In this document: positions 1-10,790 of the stretch, one piece after another
Layout of the letters: the number at the start of each line of letters is the position of its first letter
How positions within the stretch are numbered: the first letter of the stretch is position 1
From: Rhodocollybia butyracea
Lineage: Eukaryota > Basidiomycota > Agaricomycetes > Agaricales > Omphalotaceae
Direction of reading: 5' to 3'
DNA length: 64,000 bases
Assembly: GCA_015501585.1 (NCBI GenBank)
Contig: JADNRY010000020.1
Span: 415,093-479,092, forward strand
Notes under the pieces: generated by a model
What the model was told of the DNA's origin: nothing
Seen by the model: only the letters and a program-made list of their open reading frames with translations
Database searches by the model: none
Program-made: the position numbers and the translations under genes

Positions 1-409
1 AGAGTTGTGCATTAGGGTATTGATACGTCTATCCTAAACCAGAGTCGGCGTATCCTGTACACCCTATGTGGGCACCCCATGAGAGAGTTCCGCAGCAGAC
101 AGTTTAGATCTGTCTACAGTAGGAGTTGTTTGTCATGATGAGGACTTCAATCGAAACCTGAAGTTTCAGGGAGGGCCCTGGGTGAACTCTTGTGCTCGAT
201 TTTGGCTCGATTGCTTTCGTGGGACATAGTTGCCAGCGGTTGGGATTGAAGATAGATTTTGCTGCTTCCTGGTGGGTTATACTTGCCCATTTGTGGCTGT
301 ATCGGTACTGTGACTCTGAGAGTTTCGCAGATGTGACCATGTGACATCACGTGAAACGTGCTTCTGAGTCATCTGAGCCATGACTCATCTATAGTTTTGT
401 GAAACCACC
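1..409. other. Intergenic, upstream of the F-box gene
   Basis: No supported gene. Short open frames on both strands have no recognisable motif. The segment just before position 410 presumably holds the promoter of the F-box gene, but I see no clear TATA box. Confidence 0.5.
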
Positions 410-2918
410 ATGTCTCGACGCTCCCTCCGTATCAAAGACAAAGTAAAAGTTGATGGACAGCTGGCTCCTAGCACCAGCACCAGCCTCAAACGGCCTCTTG
501 ATGGTGAGACCCAGGATTCCGAGGAAGACGAAGTTGAGGAAGAAGAACGTTCTCGAAAGCGAGCCAAGAGAGCACCAGCTGCGTCAAAGAAGCAGTCTAA
601 ACACCGGATGCCTGAACAGTTCCGGAAAGTTCGGGGAAGAAGGGGGCTGCTAGAAAGGCTGGCTAAAGACGTTCCGTTGGATGTTATTTTCGAGGCAAGA
701 CTCGGGCTTATCTTAAAATAACTTTGTAGCCTGTAACTCATGATCTGCAGATATTTCGATACCTCGACTCAAGCGATATTCTACGCCTATCTCGTACCTC
801 CAAAGATCTTCGAGGCATTCTGATGAGCAGGTCTTCCGAAAGGATATGGCGTACGGCTCGCGAAAATATCGCAGATTTGCCGCCACTTCCGTTCGACCTG
901 AACGAAATTCAATACGCTCATCTTCTTTTCGATCCTTCTTGTCATGTAAGTTACTCGCGTACATGTAGAGGGTATATATCTGGATTGATGCTTCCGCAGG
1001 TCTGCAACTATCATGGACGGTGTGATATCATTTTCTGGAAATTTCGTATGAGGTGCTGCAAGGACTGTGCAAACGCGTAAGTTGTTTAATATCTCTGTTT
1101 TCGGTTGGTCGTTCATTATTGCTTTAGTTTCCCTGAAACTGCGGACAGTTTGAATCTCTTGAACGGCTTACTTGACCTGTGGGATTTACGATCTCTCGTA
1201 CCGGAAGAGAGTAGGCGAAACTGTTAGATAACTCACGACCGCTCATTGGCAAACGCTAATTAAAGCTTTCAGCAAAACATTACCATGAAAGGGTCATTAA
1301 CCCCACGACCGTTCTGCAGCTGAGGGCCGAGTACGAAGCCCTCGCTCCAGCAGAACACCCTGCGTGGTTTACACGCAAAAATCAGGAAAAACGTGACATA
1401 GCTATGGTGCGAGAGCCAGCTCCGTTTCAAACGCTATACAATTTACTCAAATCGTACTTAGCATGCTGAACTTTGCAAGAACTGGCTCCAGAATAGAATG
1501 AATAATCGCGCCGAGGAGTTAGAAAACATAAGAAAACAAAGAAAAGAAGCGTGAGTGCCATGCCATTCACTTGCGAAACTTGACACGATGGCTTTGGATT
1601 CAGGATCCTTGCTCGACTAGGAGAGATCGGATGGCGCGAAGAGGCTGAATCCATCATCAATGGAATCCCAAGCTACAAACGAGGAAAAGACGTGTTTAGC
1701 ACCCACAAATTGGTCAGACAACCCAAGAGCTTGACGGACCGTGGTAAGACAATTTCCTTTTACATCTGAATTATTTATTGAAAGACCGCTTTAGGTTGGA
1801 AAAGTATCAAACCAGAACTAGTGCAAATGCTATCGGACAACAAAGAAAAACGACTCGCTGAAGAGCGCCATCGAGCCATCCAGCAACGCTACCAGCTCCT
1901 TGGCGAGCAGTATAAAAAAGTCCAGTCGGAATCGGATCTTCGAGAGCCTTATCCCGGCATCGGTGATATCCTCATTAACAAGGTTTTCGAAGACTTGATA
2001 CGGGACACTCCGACTACCCAAGAATTAACAGGTGACTTTCTCCGAGCCAAACTTCTTGAGCATCTCCCAGGCATCATCGATGAATGGAGACCGACAAAAA
2101 TTCAAGAACTCGTGGATATCATGCGAAAATCAATTCCTGACGCTTCCCCTTCCGATTTACAGCTAGCAAAAACGATCTTTGGATGTGAGGCCTGTTCGGT
2201 CTTGATGATTTATCCTCAAATGTTTTACCATGAATGCTGCTCTAACGAGATTGAAAGAGACACGTTTATCGTTTTCAGTCCTTGGACGTCCAGCCGACTG
2301 TTCCTGAATGGCAAGAAGTCGCAGCTTGCGATGAAAATCATGGAAGCCTGTGACCTTGACCCCAATACAGCAACACCGGAGTTGCTAAATACATCAAACC
2401 CCCTGATAGAGTGCTTAAAGTGCTATGATGGGTTTGCACGTCTGTACATGCGATGGGGCCAGCGGTAAGTGTTGCGTTCGTGATATCGAAATCTTGTCTC
2501 ATGATGAACTATAGGTTGCGCATTCTCACCTTTTGTCTTCTTCGACTCAAACAAGCTTCAACTCCTTTGCAATCAATTCCTTCAAGGAGGAGGAAAAGGA
2601 TGCTATTCTAGCCTGTGAATTGAGGACCATGGATCTGACTGGGCCTGGACGCCGTTGTGCACATTGTCACCAGCCATTTGGCCAGTCGCAGCATTTGCTA
2701 GATCATTTCAAAGAGAAGTACGTGTTGAGTATCTAACATGTGTACGATTTTGAACTGACTTGTACCTTTTTCTCAGTCATGCTGGTATTGTTCAACTCGA
2801 TGATATTGAAGTCCCAGCAGGGTCTCTTGAAGCAATGAAAGAGCATTGGTACTTCAAACCTGAGGATCCTTTCCGACATTGGAAGGGCTTCTTCCGTTAC
2901 AATGTTGCTACACCTTGA
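410..2918 (+). CDS. F-box domain protein with C-terminal Cys/His motif (multi-exon)
   Basis: Probable substrate adaptor of an SCF ubiquitin ligase. The ATG at 410 opens MSRRSLR, followed by an acidic/basic low-complexity stretch. An intron near 695-750 joins KDVPLDVIFE to IFRYLDSSDILRLSRTSKDL, which is the F-box. The next exons carry a Cys/His-rich stretch (VCNYHGRCDIIFW, FRMRCCKDCAN) seen in many agaricomycete F-box proteins. Further exons include a charged helix (1821-2466) and GCEACSVLMIYPQMFYHECC. The last exons hold a CAHCHQ...LLDHFKEKH finger-like motif and end RYNVATP-stop at 2918. At least seven short introns are needed, and exact junctions between 1080 and 1800 are my inference. RMD1 begins 96 bp downstream on the same strand. 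The substrate cannot be told from sequence. Confidence 0.82.
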
Positions 2919-3014
2919 ATTCCAAGTTATTTTAATTTTATTACTACTCATAAGTACTATGACGTTGCACAAACGTTGTTAATAAAGTGATTGTACTTCT
3001 TTCTTCTGACCATC

Positions 3015-5109
3015 ATGTCAAGACCTGAACCTGCCGCTCGCCTACCCACTACTACACCGTTACCTGGTGCCAGACGAAAGCGCATTTATGCTCTTACTGT
3101 ACCGCGCCCAGACGTCCAGCCGCCGACGAGGCGGGCCTCCATTTCAGGCTTAAAAAACAGCCGGCGCGCTAAAGTCACAACGAACCTCAAAAACATCGCA
3201 AAAACTCGTCGTCTTACCGTCTGCCCCAGTTCGTTATCCACGTTAGAATCATGATTGAAAGGCTCATCTGTTCTGCGAACCCATTATAGCAAACAAAGCC
3301 CCTAGCTGGCGAAGATGATGACGACGACGTGCTTGGGTATGAGACGGACGCTGGAGTGCGTATGCGGGACCACAAGAGCCAAGCAGAGAGAATGAGCAAA
3401 GATCAGAGAAAACGGGCAGGAATAAAACGAATAACTGCCTATTGTATCGCAGAGTCGTTCAAAATGAAACTTTTGGCTTCGTTTCTGAAGAGAGAGCACA
3501 ATGTTGGCCCACGGGTGTTTGACGAGGCGCTGTACGTTGTGAGTCTTTATTTCCTGCAAGTTATAATATATCTGATTGTTGGTAGATGTATCATCTTCCT
3601 CTTCTTCCAGGTTATGGCCCGAATGCCAACATTCGATCTTCAGCTCCCGCAAAAACAGAAAAGTCAATACTTGCTCGGCTTTCGGAAGCGGAGGAAATGG
3701 GTTATCAAGGCTCATACTTTACACAACAGACAGAATCTTCGCATGACGATGGATACATGACTTCCACATCGCCTGCGCAACCCACGATACGGCGCACGCC
3801 ATCGGGAGAAGCTCAATCGTCGCAATCTGTGCTAAGTCCTATGTCATATATCTCTTCATCTCCGGAAACTATCCGGCAACAACCCGAGCCCACACCTACA
3901 TCAGCCACTGTGAATTTCGAGGAAGAAAGATTGCCAGAACAGGAAAGCGCAGAAGTCGTGTTCTTTGATTATGGAGTTGTTGTATTTTTTGGATTGACGG
4001 AAAGCGAAGAAAAGAGTATTCTAGAGGATGTGGAGAATGCTGGGATCTTCCGCAGGAAGATCATTGACGAACAATGGGAGATCGAGGAGTGTCATTTTGC
4101 GGTACATTTGTCTCGACCTACCCTCGGAGTTTTCCAGGCTCATCCTCTCTTAGCACGACCCTCATATTGCTTACCCTCGAATTTACAACGACTTTTTCAG
4201 TGCGTATGCGTTACATTCATCTATTCTAGACCTTTCCAGACTGAATTTTTTGTTAGCCTTAAAGTCCCGCTCTCACCTCCTTAAACTTTCCATCGCTCAC
4301 GCCCTCGCCCAATCTACCCTCCTTGCGCACTTTGAATCTAACGCTCAACGGGTCCTTTCTTCTCCTCAAACATTGGCCATCCCACAACAACTAGCCGCTA
4401 AAGGCGCTCTGCAACTAAAACGACGCGAAGCTCTGAAGCTGACTGGGAAATTATTCACCTTGAGACGAGATGTCAATCTAGTATCAAATGTCCTGGATGT
4501 CCCGGAACTGTTTTGGAGCGAAGCGAGTCTGAAGGAGCTGTATGATGCGGTGAGAGAGTATATGGAGATCGCAGGGAGGGTGCAGGTGTTGAATGAAAAG
4601 CTGGGGATGGCAAGCGATTTTGTGAGTTAACCCTCTGTCGTATTTAACATGACATTGAGTAATGTTTGCTTTAGCTCGAAGCTATCCACGACCATTTAAA
4701 CAATTCCGCTATGGCCCGAATTACGGTGCGTTTTGTTTCTGTCCTAATTTTTCTCGGTCTCATGCCTCTTTTTCTTACGCAGTGGATCGTCATTTGGTAA
4801 ATTTGGCCAGTTAATCCTCTGTCGATTGAGTATCTTACTCATTGCTTTTAGGCTTATTGTGGTCGCTATATTAGTTGAATTGGTCAGTACCTACTAGACT
4901 TCCTTGATGATACAAAGTTCTGATGCGCTGAATCTGTTTTTTTTTCGACACAGGGTGAAGTCATTGCCCGTTTAGCTGTCCATGCGACCACCGTCGGAGG
5001 GGGCAGGGATCTCATGAACGTTGCTTCTGCTACCGTACAAAACGTTCAGAAAATATCGAGGGACGATGTATTGCGAACTCTGGATAGCATGGCGCTGCGG
5101 TCGATCTAA
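3015..5109 (+). CDS. RMD1/RMD8-type protein (DUF155 family), mitochondrial or sporulation related
   Basis: The start is the internal ATG at 3015 (MSRPEPAARL), preferred over an upstream in-frame non-ATG codon. Diagnostic DUF155 segments, in order, are AYCIAESFKMKLLASFLKRE, FDEALYVMYHLPLLPGYG, VVFFDYGVVVFFGLTESEE, EQWEIEECHFAV, and the C-terminal LFTLRRDVNLVSNVLDVPEL...LEAIHDHLNNSAMARIT. A hydrophobic membrane segment (WIVIWLIVVAILVELGEVI) is split over several tiny exons near 4720-4960. The protein ends LRTLDSMALRSI. Yeast RMD1 is required for meiotic nuclear division, and related proteins anchor in the mitochondrial membrane. A decayed copy of this gene's last exons and 3' flank lies at 7540-7920. 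About seven introns; junctions inferred. Confidence 0.88.
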
Positions 5110-5593
5110 TCACGATTCTGCTCGTTATGGGACGTACATATACGGGGACACTGATACAATGCTCAAGGTTGATTAACGTTTGTCTAGGCGCACTAATATA
5201 CCATACAAAACCCCGAATGATTGATGATGGCTCATCTTCTTGCTCAGCCTCAGCCTTGAATCGGTCTCTTGAACCAGCAGTCCGCAGACTCCGAATTGTT
5301 TTGGTTTCACTCATGCCGCGTCGCGTGCTCGAGGTCGGAGGTGCACTGTAATTCATTCCTCCATCGTTCCATGGCCATGCTTCGCGCACATCGATTTGGG
5401 CCGAGATCAGAAGCTGTTACGGCTGGAGCTCCAACTTTCAGTCTTTAGGCTGAGGTTCTTTGGCAGATAATCGTGACCTAAGCATAAGGTGAATGAGTAC
5501 AAATATCGGACGTTGTTACTTCCTTCCCGTTGGTTTATCTTCTATCCTATTTCCTACCCAACTTTGCCTATCATAAGTATTCAGTAAATCGCA
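5110..5593. other. Intergenic: RMD1 3' flank and DUF6534 gene promoter
   Basis: No supported gene. Positions 5110-5380 are the 3' flank of RMD1 and recur, degraded, at about 7690-7910. An antisense frame of 119 codons here is taken as chance. Confidence 0.6.
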
Positions 5594-7464
5594 ATGTCGA
5601 GCTTCCAAGGATACATTAATCCTGGGCCTGCCTTCGACGGCTTGTACTATGGTGAGTGCCCTCTTTGAAACGAAAAGCTGATATTAACCTGTTGTACTCA
5701 GGATTTGTTGTATCAACAGTGTATGCGTCCGCCAGTTCCCACCTTAGGCCATAACAACACCTAAATCCTCACTCTTATAGACTTTTCGGAGTTACTACCG
5801 TACAGGCTTGGATCTATGTACGCATCAATCGGGATTCGTGGCTGCTTCGGATACTGGTTTGTTTGTTTCATCCGAACAGATTCATTAATCTAAAATTACC
5901 AGGTTGCCTCTCTTGTGTGAGTCACAGTTTTAGCATCGACGACAACAGCTACTTGGTCTAAGGATTATGCTGTTCAGGTCTCTGGACTTTGTCACCACAT
6001 TCCTGAACTCTCAGACTGTGTATGACCTCCTGGTATGTTTATCGTTTTGCTTGGGTTTATTTAAAAGACTGAGGAAGACGAATGCAGTTGGCAAATTTCG
6101 GAAATATTGAGACGCTGTTAACAACCCCTTTGTAAGTACGTAGGACAGCTGAGCGGAATTTCAGCTCACCAGCTCCAGGCCTTTCAAAGTGGAAATATTG
6201 ATTTCTTTTGTGGTAATCTTTATGTGGGTCTGTCTGAATGGCCGTCGTTATCCTTATGCACTGACATCATCTTGCAGAGTGAATATGTCCTTTGCTTATC
6301 GAATATATTTGCGTGAGTTCCTCTTCCTCTCAAAATCTTCAGAAATTCGGTTCGAACGATTTCCATAGTACGCCAGATACACAAATCTTTAGCATTTATT
6401 GTTGTGAGTTCAGCTACAATCTTTTACAGCAAAGTACACTTTTCCATTGAGCATTTTCAGGCTGCCATCGGGACGGCGGGGCTTGGTGAGATTTCTCCTA
6501 TGTATCTGTTTGATAAGAAAATAAAAGCTGAGTGCATTGGGTAGTTATGGGTCTTGGTATGTAACGTTGCTTTCATTCTTATGATCGTACTGACGTTGCT
6601 GCGGTAGTTGCCGGCGTTGCCTTTCTAAAGCAGCCCAGCCTTTCGTCGATAAATGATAGAACAGTCAAGGTGCAAAGCTTGCTATGAGCTGCATTTCTGC
6701 GCTACTGACATCCCTGTGCCATAACAGAACCCAATGATAACATCTCTTGCTCTATCTGTAGTTTCGGATGTTCTCTCAACCATCGCAATCTCTTGGTCAC
6801 TTCACAAGTCTAGGACAGGTTTTGAGAGGTTTTTGACAAACAGTCTTAGCATTTTGGCGGTGTACTGAACCCCCAACCTGTAGATCGGATTCATTGATGC
6901 AGAAATTCTTCAACTTCGTAGTTGGCCGAGGATTATTACTCGCTCTTAGTCAAATCACTACCTTGATTCTACTGTCGGTTCAAGAAGACCAGGAAAACCT
7001 CAGCTGGTCAGTTGTAATTCTAGTTTACTTGCTTCTTCCAGTCGATGAACTACGGAGGTACACATTTCGATTGTAGGATCCCGTTGCACTTTATTCTAAC
7101 GCGGTTGTATGTCATCACCATAGGTTTGTGGAGGTTCTCGTTTTGTTGAATATTAATTGAGCCACGTTCACTCGTGAATATGATTAGTGTCTATGTGAGA
7201 GCTGTTCCCATTCCGTACCAAACTTCACCGTCTGATTCCCTTTACAGGCTCAACTCCAGACCTGGATTGAAGGATGATGTTGGCTCAATTGTCACTGTTG
7301 ATGATCCCGCTGCACGACCTTTCATATGGGATGACCACTCTGAGTCTGCTCGGATGCGCTCTACTGCTATCAACGCTTCCGAACCTCCTCTGACCGGTGA
7401 AGAAGCTAATCGACGTTATCTTCACTATTTTCCTCTCTCGAAGGTGCGTACATTCTTATGTTAA
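5594..7464 (+). CDS. DUF6534-like multi-pass membrane protein
   Basis: Unknown function. Family membership is inferred from the exon mosaic. The ATG at 5594 gives MSSFQGYINPGPAFDGLYYG. Tiny exons then yield hydrophobic segments typical of this basidiomycete family: VSTVLFGVTTVQAWIY, DSWLLRILV, LDFVTTFLNSQTVYDLL, NFGNIETLLTTPFPFKVEI and ISFVVIF. The conserved region before the last helices (SWSLHKSRTGFER / SDSLMQKFFNFVVGRGLLLAL) needs an intron at about 6826-6882. The C-terminal tail LNSRPGLKDDVGSIVTVDDP is soluble and the frame stops at 7464. The junction between the last helix (about 7080-7130) and LNSR is uncertain: the canonical donor leaves the wrong frame, so the model may be imperfect or the gene damaged. 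The family usually has six to seven helices. Confidence 0.68.
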
Positions 7465-7539
7465 TGCCTGTCATTGGCAGCCTCTCAAACATACGACCTC
7501 CCAAAGGGTTCTGGTGAATTCAGACAATAAAGTCCAAAG

Positions 7540-7920
7540 TGATTGTAACTTCAGTCACATTCTGTACTGTATATATTTATTGCACCTGTCAACATGCTAT
7601 GGCCCGAATCACGGTGTGTTTATTTCTTTAGACTTTGAGTAGTTTTTTTTTCTTCGAATTCGTCTCATCTGGAGAATATGGCTTTGTAATCGATCTAATC
7701 ATGATTCTGCTTCTTATGAGAGATGTATATACATCGGGACACTGATACAATGCTCACCCAACGTCAGCCCCGAATCGGTCCTTCTCCCGGACTTGAACCA
7801 GCGATTCAGTTAGACTCTGAATTGCTTTGATTTCACTCGTGAGGGACTTGCTACTGCCAGAACATCATTATTTCATCGTTCCCATGGTCATACAGGGTTT
7901 GGCAGACTCGGAGATCGGTT
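7540..7920 (+). pseudogene. Degenerate partial copy of the RMD1 3' end
   Basis: The block around 7590-7625 (CTATGGCCCGAATCACGGTG) matches the RMD1 exon end at about 4710-4727. The block 7690-7910 matches the RMD1 stop region and 3' flank at 5100-5385, including GGGACACTGATACAATGCTC in both. The exons lying between these two blocks in RMD1 (about 4750-5090) are missing. There is no useful reading frame. The DUF6534-like gene therefore lies between RMD1 and a remnant of RMD1, as expected after a local tandem duplication that later decayed. Confidence 0.75.
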
Positions 7921-7974
7921 CTTACACGAAGATCCGTATTAAGCGCTTGAGCGCTTGGTCACCTAAGTATACTT

Positions 7975-10214
7975 AAGTAGTAAGTAGTAGTAGTAATATA
8001 CTCGGCTCCGCTCTACAGCGGGGTCCCACGAGGGAACAGCCGGACTCTAGGGGAGAGAAGCAGCGAGCTCAACCCACGAAGGGATGGTAGACTGCAAGCT
8101 CTCCCAGAGAGGTAATACAAGGTAGCTAGAGGCCACGGTATGAATGTGTAAATATTAATGTTAGTGTTAGTCCCCCCCGCTCTCGGCCTCGCTTCCTGAG
8201 GACCCGTGGTCCTGGCCCTCATCCCTGCCACCTACAAATGCCTTCCAACGGCCCAACACGTCGTGTATGAACTTAGCCGCCGGGATCACCTGGTCCCAAT
8301 GGAAAATAAATTGCTTCAAGTAGTGCAGTGCGGCTGTGTCTGAAAACTCACGATCCCTGGGCAGTGGGAAGTGAAGAGACATTGCATCCAGGAACAGAGC
8401 GCGCGCCGCCACAATCTTGGGAGCCCCACCCAAATCACACTGCAAGAGGATGTGTTCTGGCGTCTCGATATGCCTATCACAAGACCGACACTTCCACCGG
8501 TGCCATTCCACGTCAGGGAGTGGACCCCGACTCGCCGGGGATGCACAAAAGGTGACTGGGGTGGTGTCGCCGCACAGCAGGCGAGTCAATGAAGTGCGGT
8601 GTGACGCCGCCGTGACGCGTGTGAGGTAGTGCCGGAGGCACCGTACCGGCGATGTTGAAGGGCCCTCCTTCTGCGGCTCCCGTCTCCCACGCAGGCGGGC
8701 TAGTCTTGACCAGCTATCAACCTTTGATTGGAGGTCTGCATTGACCAGGCGGCGGATCGTGTCAATCACCGCAGACACCCGGCGTTTTGGATCCCCGCGC
8801 AGATAATGAAGCTCAGGCAGCGATGGGCTACCCGGGAGGTTGGCCAGCACCAGATGGAGGTCAGAGAGCCAACAGGGGTGGCCCAAGGTCCGGAGGAGCT
8901 CACTCTGGTGGAGAGCTACACTGGCATAGTGGGATGGGGGGAGCTCAAGAAGGTAGATGAGGTGTTTTAGAGCCAGGATCGCTCGTTCAGGGCGAATTGG
9001 CATAATGCCAGTCTCCGTGAAGAGGACCGACACAATTGACGAGCGGGAGAGGCCCAGCATGCGCCGGAGGAAGCGAACCTGCATCACCTCCAGTGTGCGG
9101 ATGTTAGGCCCATGAACATCGAGGGCAACTTCGCAAGCAGAGATGAGGTGAGGGTCCACCAGCGAGGTGTACAACTGTCTCGCAATTTGCGGGGGCATCT
9201 GATGGTAGCCGACCAACAGGTCACAGCCTGCAATGCCCCTTGCCGCCGTGGTCGCGGCAGAGCATTTGGCCACATAGTGAGAGGTGAAAATGTCCCTGTG
9301 TGTGGAGCTGAAGTGAACGCCAACATAGGCTGCCGAGTCCCTGAACTCCAGCACCTCCCCTGCCAGTACGAGGACTGGAGGGGGCAGGGGCAGTACACCG
9401 AACAGCATAACCCATGACTTACTGGAACTGATCACCAGGTGATTGGTGAAGCACCAACGCTCGAAGGCATCGAGGTGGCGCTGGAGACCTGCTGGGCCAC
9501 GGGAGATGAGCACAATATCATCTGCATGCTCCAGATGGGAGATGATGATGGACATGATCTCCACGTCCTCTGGGTCAAATGAGAGGTGGAAAGTCGAGAG
9601 AAAAATATTCCAGAGAGTGGGAGATGAGGGATCCCCCATGAGGACCCCGCAGAGTGCCCGAAAGTGTGGGGAGAGCTTACCCCCATGAGCCAAGACATAC
9701 GACATCTTGTCATACAGTGTGCGGAGCCAGTCAAAGTACTGACCGGTCAGGCCCGCATCAGCCAGCTTTACCCAAAGGGAAGCCTGGCTAACAGAGGGAA
9801 AGGCATTGGAGACATCAACAAAGGCTGCATAGAGGGGCTCACCACGTGAGCGGGTGGTCTCAATCAGGGTGCGGAGGACAAAAGCATTATTGTTAGTGCG
9901 GTAGCCATTCTGCGAGGGAGGAATGATACCAGCCTGACCCAAAGCACGCCGGAGTTTCAGGTGGACAAGGAGGGATGCAAACTTGAGGATGCAGCTCTCC
10001 AATGCAATGGCCCGGTAGTTAACAGGATCAGAGGAGTCCTTACCTATCTTGGCAAGAGCAATGATAATCGCAATCAGCCAGGATGAGGGAATCTCCCGCC
10101 CGGACACCGCACGCTGGAAGAGAGGGAGGAGCACATCATTGTCAATACCCATGAGCAGATTGTAGGTAGCCAAATCCACCCCCGTTGAGTTGGAGTGGTC
10201 CGTCACCTCCAGAT
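7975..10214 (-). mobile_element. 5'-truncated LINE (non-LTR retrotransposon)
   Basis: Minus-strand element with a reverse transcriptase ORF (8167-10206), a 3' UTR (about 7996-8166) and a short TAC-rich tail (about 7975-7995). It lacks the endonuclease and the N-terminal part of the polymerase. Its coding sequence stops within a few bases of the LTR that begins at 10215. A heavily diverged copy of the same 3' UTR lies at about 56128-56313. Confidence 0.8.
8167..10206 (-). CDS. LINE reverse transcriptase, N-terminally truncated
   Basis: A 679-codon uninterrupted frame. Motif A is YAAFVDVSNAFPSVS (catalytic Asp in FVD), motif B is GVLMGDPSSPTLWN, and motif C is HADDIVLIS with the catalytic Asp pair. 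A thumb region follows, then a C-terminal zinc-like motif (CRSCDRHIETPEHILLQC) common in LINE ORF2 proteins. No APE-type endonuclease precedes the polymerase, so this is the 3' part of a longer ORF2 and the true start is lost. The intact frame over 2 kb suggests fairly recent insertion. It is probably no longer mobile. Confidence 0.85.
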   Translation of the reverse strand: MTDHSNSTGVDLATYNLLMGIDNDVLLPLFQRAVSGREIPSSWLIAIIIALAKIGKDSSDPVNYRAIALESCILKFASLLVHLKLRRALGQAGIIPPSQNGYRTNNNAFVLRTLIETTRSRGEPLYAAFVDVSNAFPSVSQASLWVKLADAGLTGQYFDWLRTLYDKMSYVLAHGGKLSPHFRALCGVLMGDPSSPTLWNIFLSTFHLSFDPEDVEIMSIIISHLEHADDIVLISRGPAGLQRHLDAFERWCFTNHLVISSSKSWVMLFGVLPLPPPVLVLAGEVLEFRDSAAYVGVHFSSTHRDIFTSHYVAKCSAATTAARGIAGCDLLVGYHQMPPQIARQLYTSLVDPHLISACEVALDVHGPNIRTLEVMQVRFLRRMLGLSRSSIVSVLFTETGIMPIRPERAILALKHLIYLLELPPSHYASVALHQSELLRTLGHPCWLSDLHLVLANLPGSPSLPELHYLRGDPKRRVSAVIDTIRRLVNADLQSKVDSWSRLARLRGRREPQKEGPSTSPVRCLRHYLTRVTAASHRTSLTRLLCGDTTPVTFCASPASRGPLPDVEWHRWKCRSCDRHIETPEHILLQCDLGGAPKIVAARALFLDAMSLHFPLPRDREFSDTAALHYLKQFIFHWDQVIPAAKFIHDVLGRWKAFVGGRDEGQDHGSSGSEAESGGD

Positions 10215-10445
10215 AAGTATAACGCCCTTAGGCGAGAGTCTTACGTTCACACGAAAGAGCACGACAAAGGCTATGCGATTGTGTACTCGTAGTGTAAAAG
10301 AACTACAGTAATTTATGTAATTCGACTAGTTATAGTAATCAAAATGATATCTAATCGTAAGATAAGATAAGATAAGAGTCGCGATGCAACAAAAGTTAAG
10401 GCGCGGCCGGAAGGGAATCAGGCAAGATGGGGAGGAGGCGTTACA
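10215..10445 (-). repeat. 3' LTR (left end in the window)
   Basis: 231 bp, nearly identical to 15879-16137. On the plus strand it begins AAGTATAACGCC and ends GGCGTTACA, so in element orientation it starts TGTAACGCC. It lacks about 15 bp and 13 bp that are present in the other LTR. Confidence 0.9.
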
Positions 10446-10454
10446 CCCTCCCCC
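10446..10454 (-). other. Polypurine tract next to the 3' LTR
   Basis: On the minus strand GGGGGAGGG immediately precedes the LTR start TGTAACGCC. This is the expected position for plus-strand priming, and it fixes the orientation of the element. Confidence 0.7.
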
Positions 10455-10529
10455 ACTAGATTAGTACCTAGGGTACTAATCGAACGATATGATGGGATAA
10501 ATCCCCAATAAGACGTATTACTGGGGGGA

Positions 10530-10790
10530 TTATGCATCAGATTCATCCATCTGGGGAGACGTATCTCCAGATGATGAAGATGGTCCTGCGGGAGCAGGTC
10601 CAGATGAAGAATGAGCTGGAACAGTGGCTCCAGCAGCGGTGTTGTTTGTCATCGACGAAGTCGATGCAATAGATGAAGCCTGTGGCACAGGCACAGGCGG
10701 CGGGTTGAATACTTGCGGTGCCATAGGCACCACCGTTGGAGTAAGCTGGACATCAGTGATGGCCGGCGGACGATTGTCTATTGTACCCAT
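10530..10790 (-). CDS. Pro/Ser-rich C-terminal frame of the LTR element
   Basis: 86 codons, low complexity (Pro, Ser, Thr, Ala) and ending MDESDA. It overlaps the end of the 312-codon ORF by 38 bp in another frame. It may be read by frameshifting, or it may be the detached end of that ORF after a small indel. No recognised domain. Confidence 0.4.
   Translation of the reverse strand: MGTIDNRPPAITDVQLTPTVVPMAPQVFNPPPVPVPQASSIASTSSMTNNTAAGATVPAHSSSGPAPAGPSSSSGDTSPQMDESDA

Noticed and set aside
5030..5389. 119-codon antisense frame over the RMD1 end
   Set aside because: Overlaps RMD1 coding sequence antisense and is not preserved in the degenerate copy at 7.7 kb.
8316..9849. Several overlapping plus-strand and alternate frames inside the LINE
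   Set aside because: Shadows of the 679-codon RT frame, caused by its high GC content.
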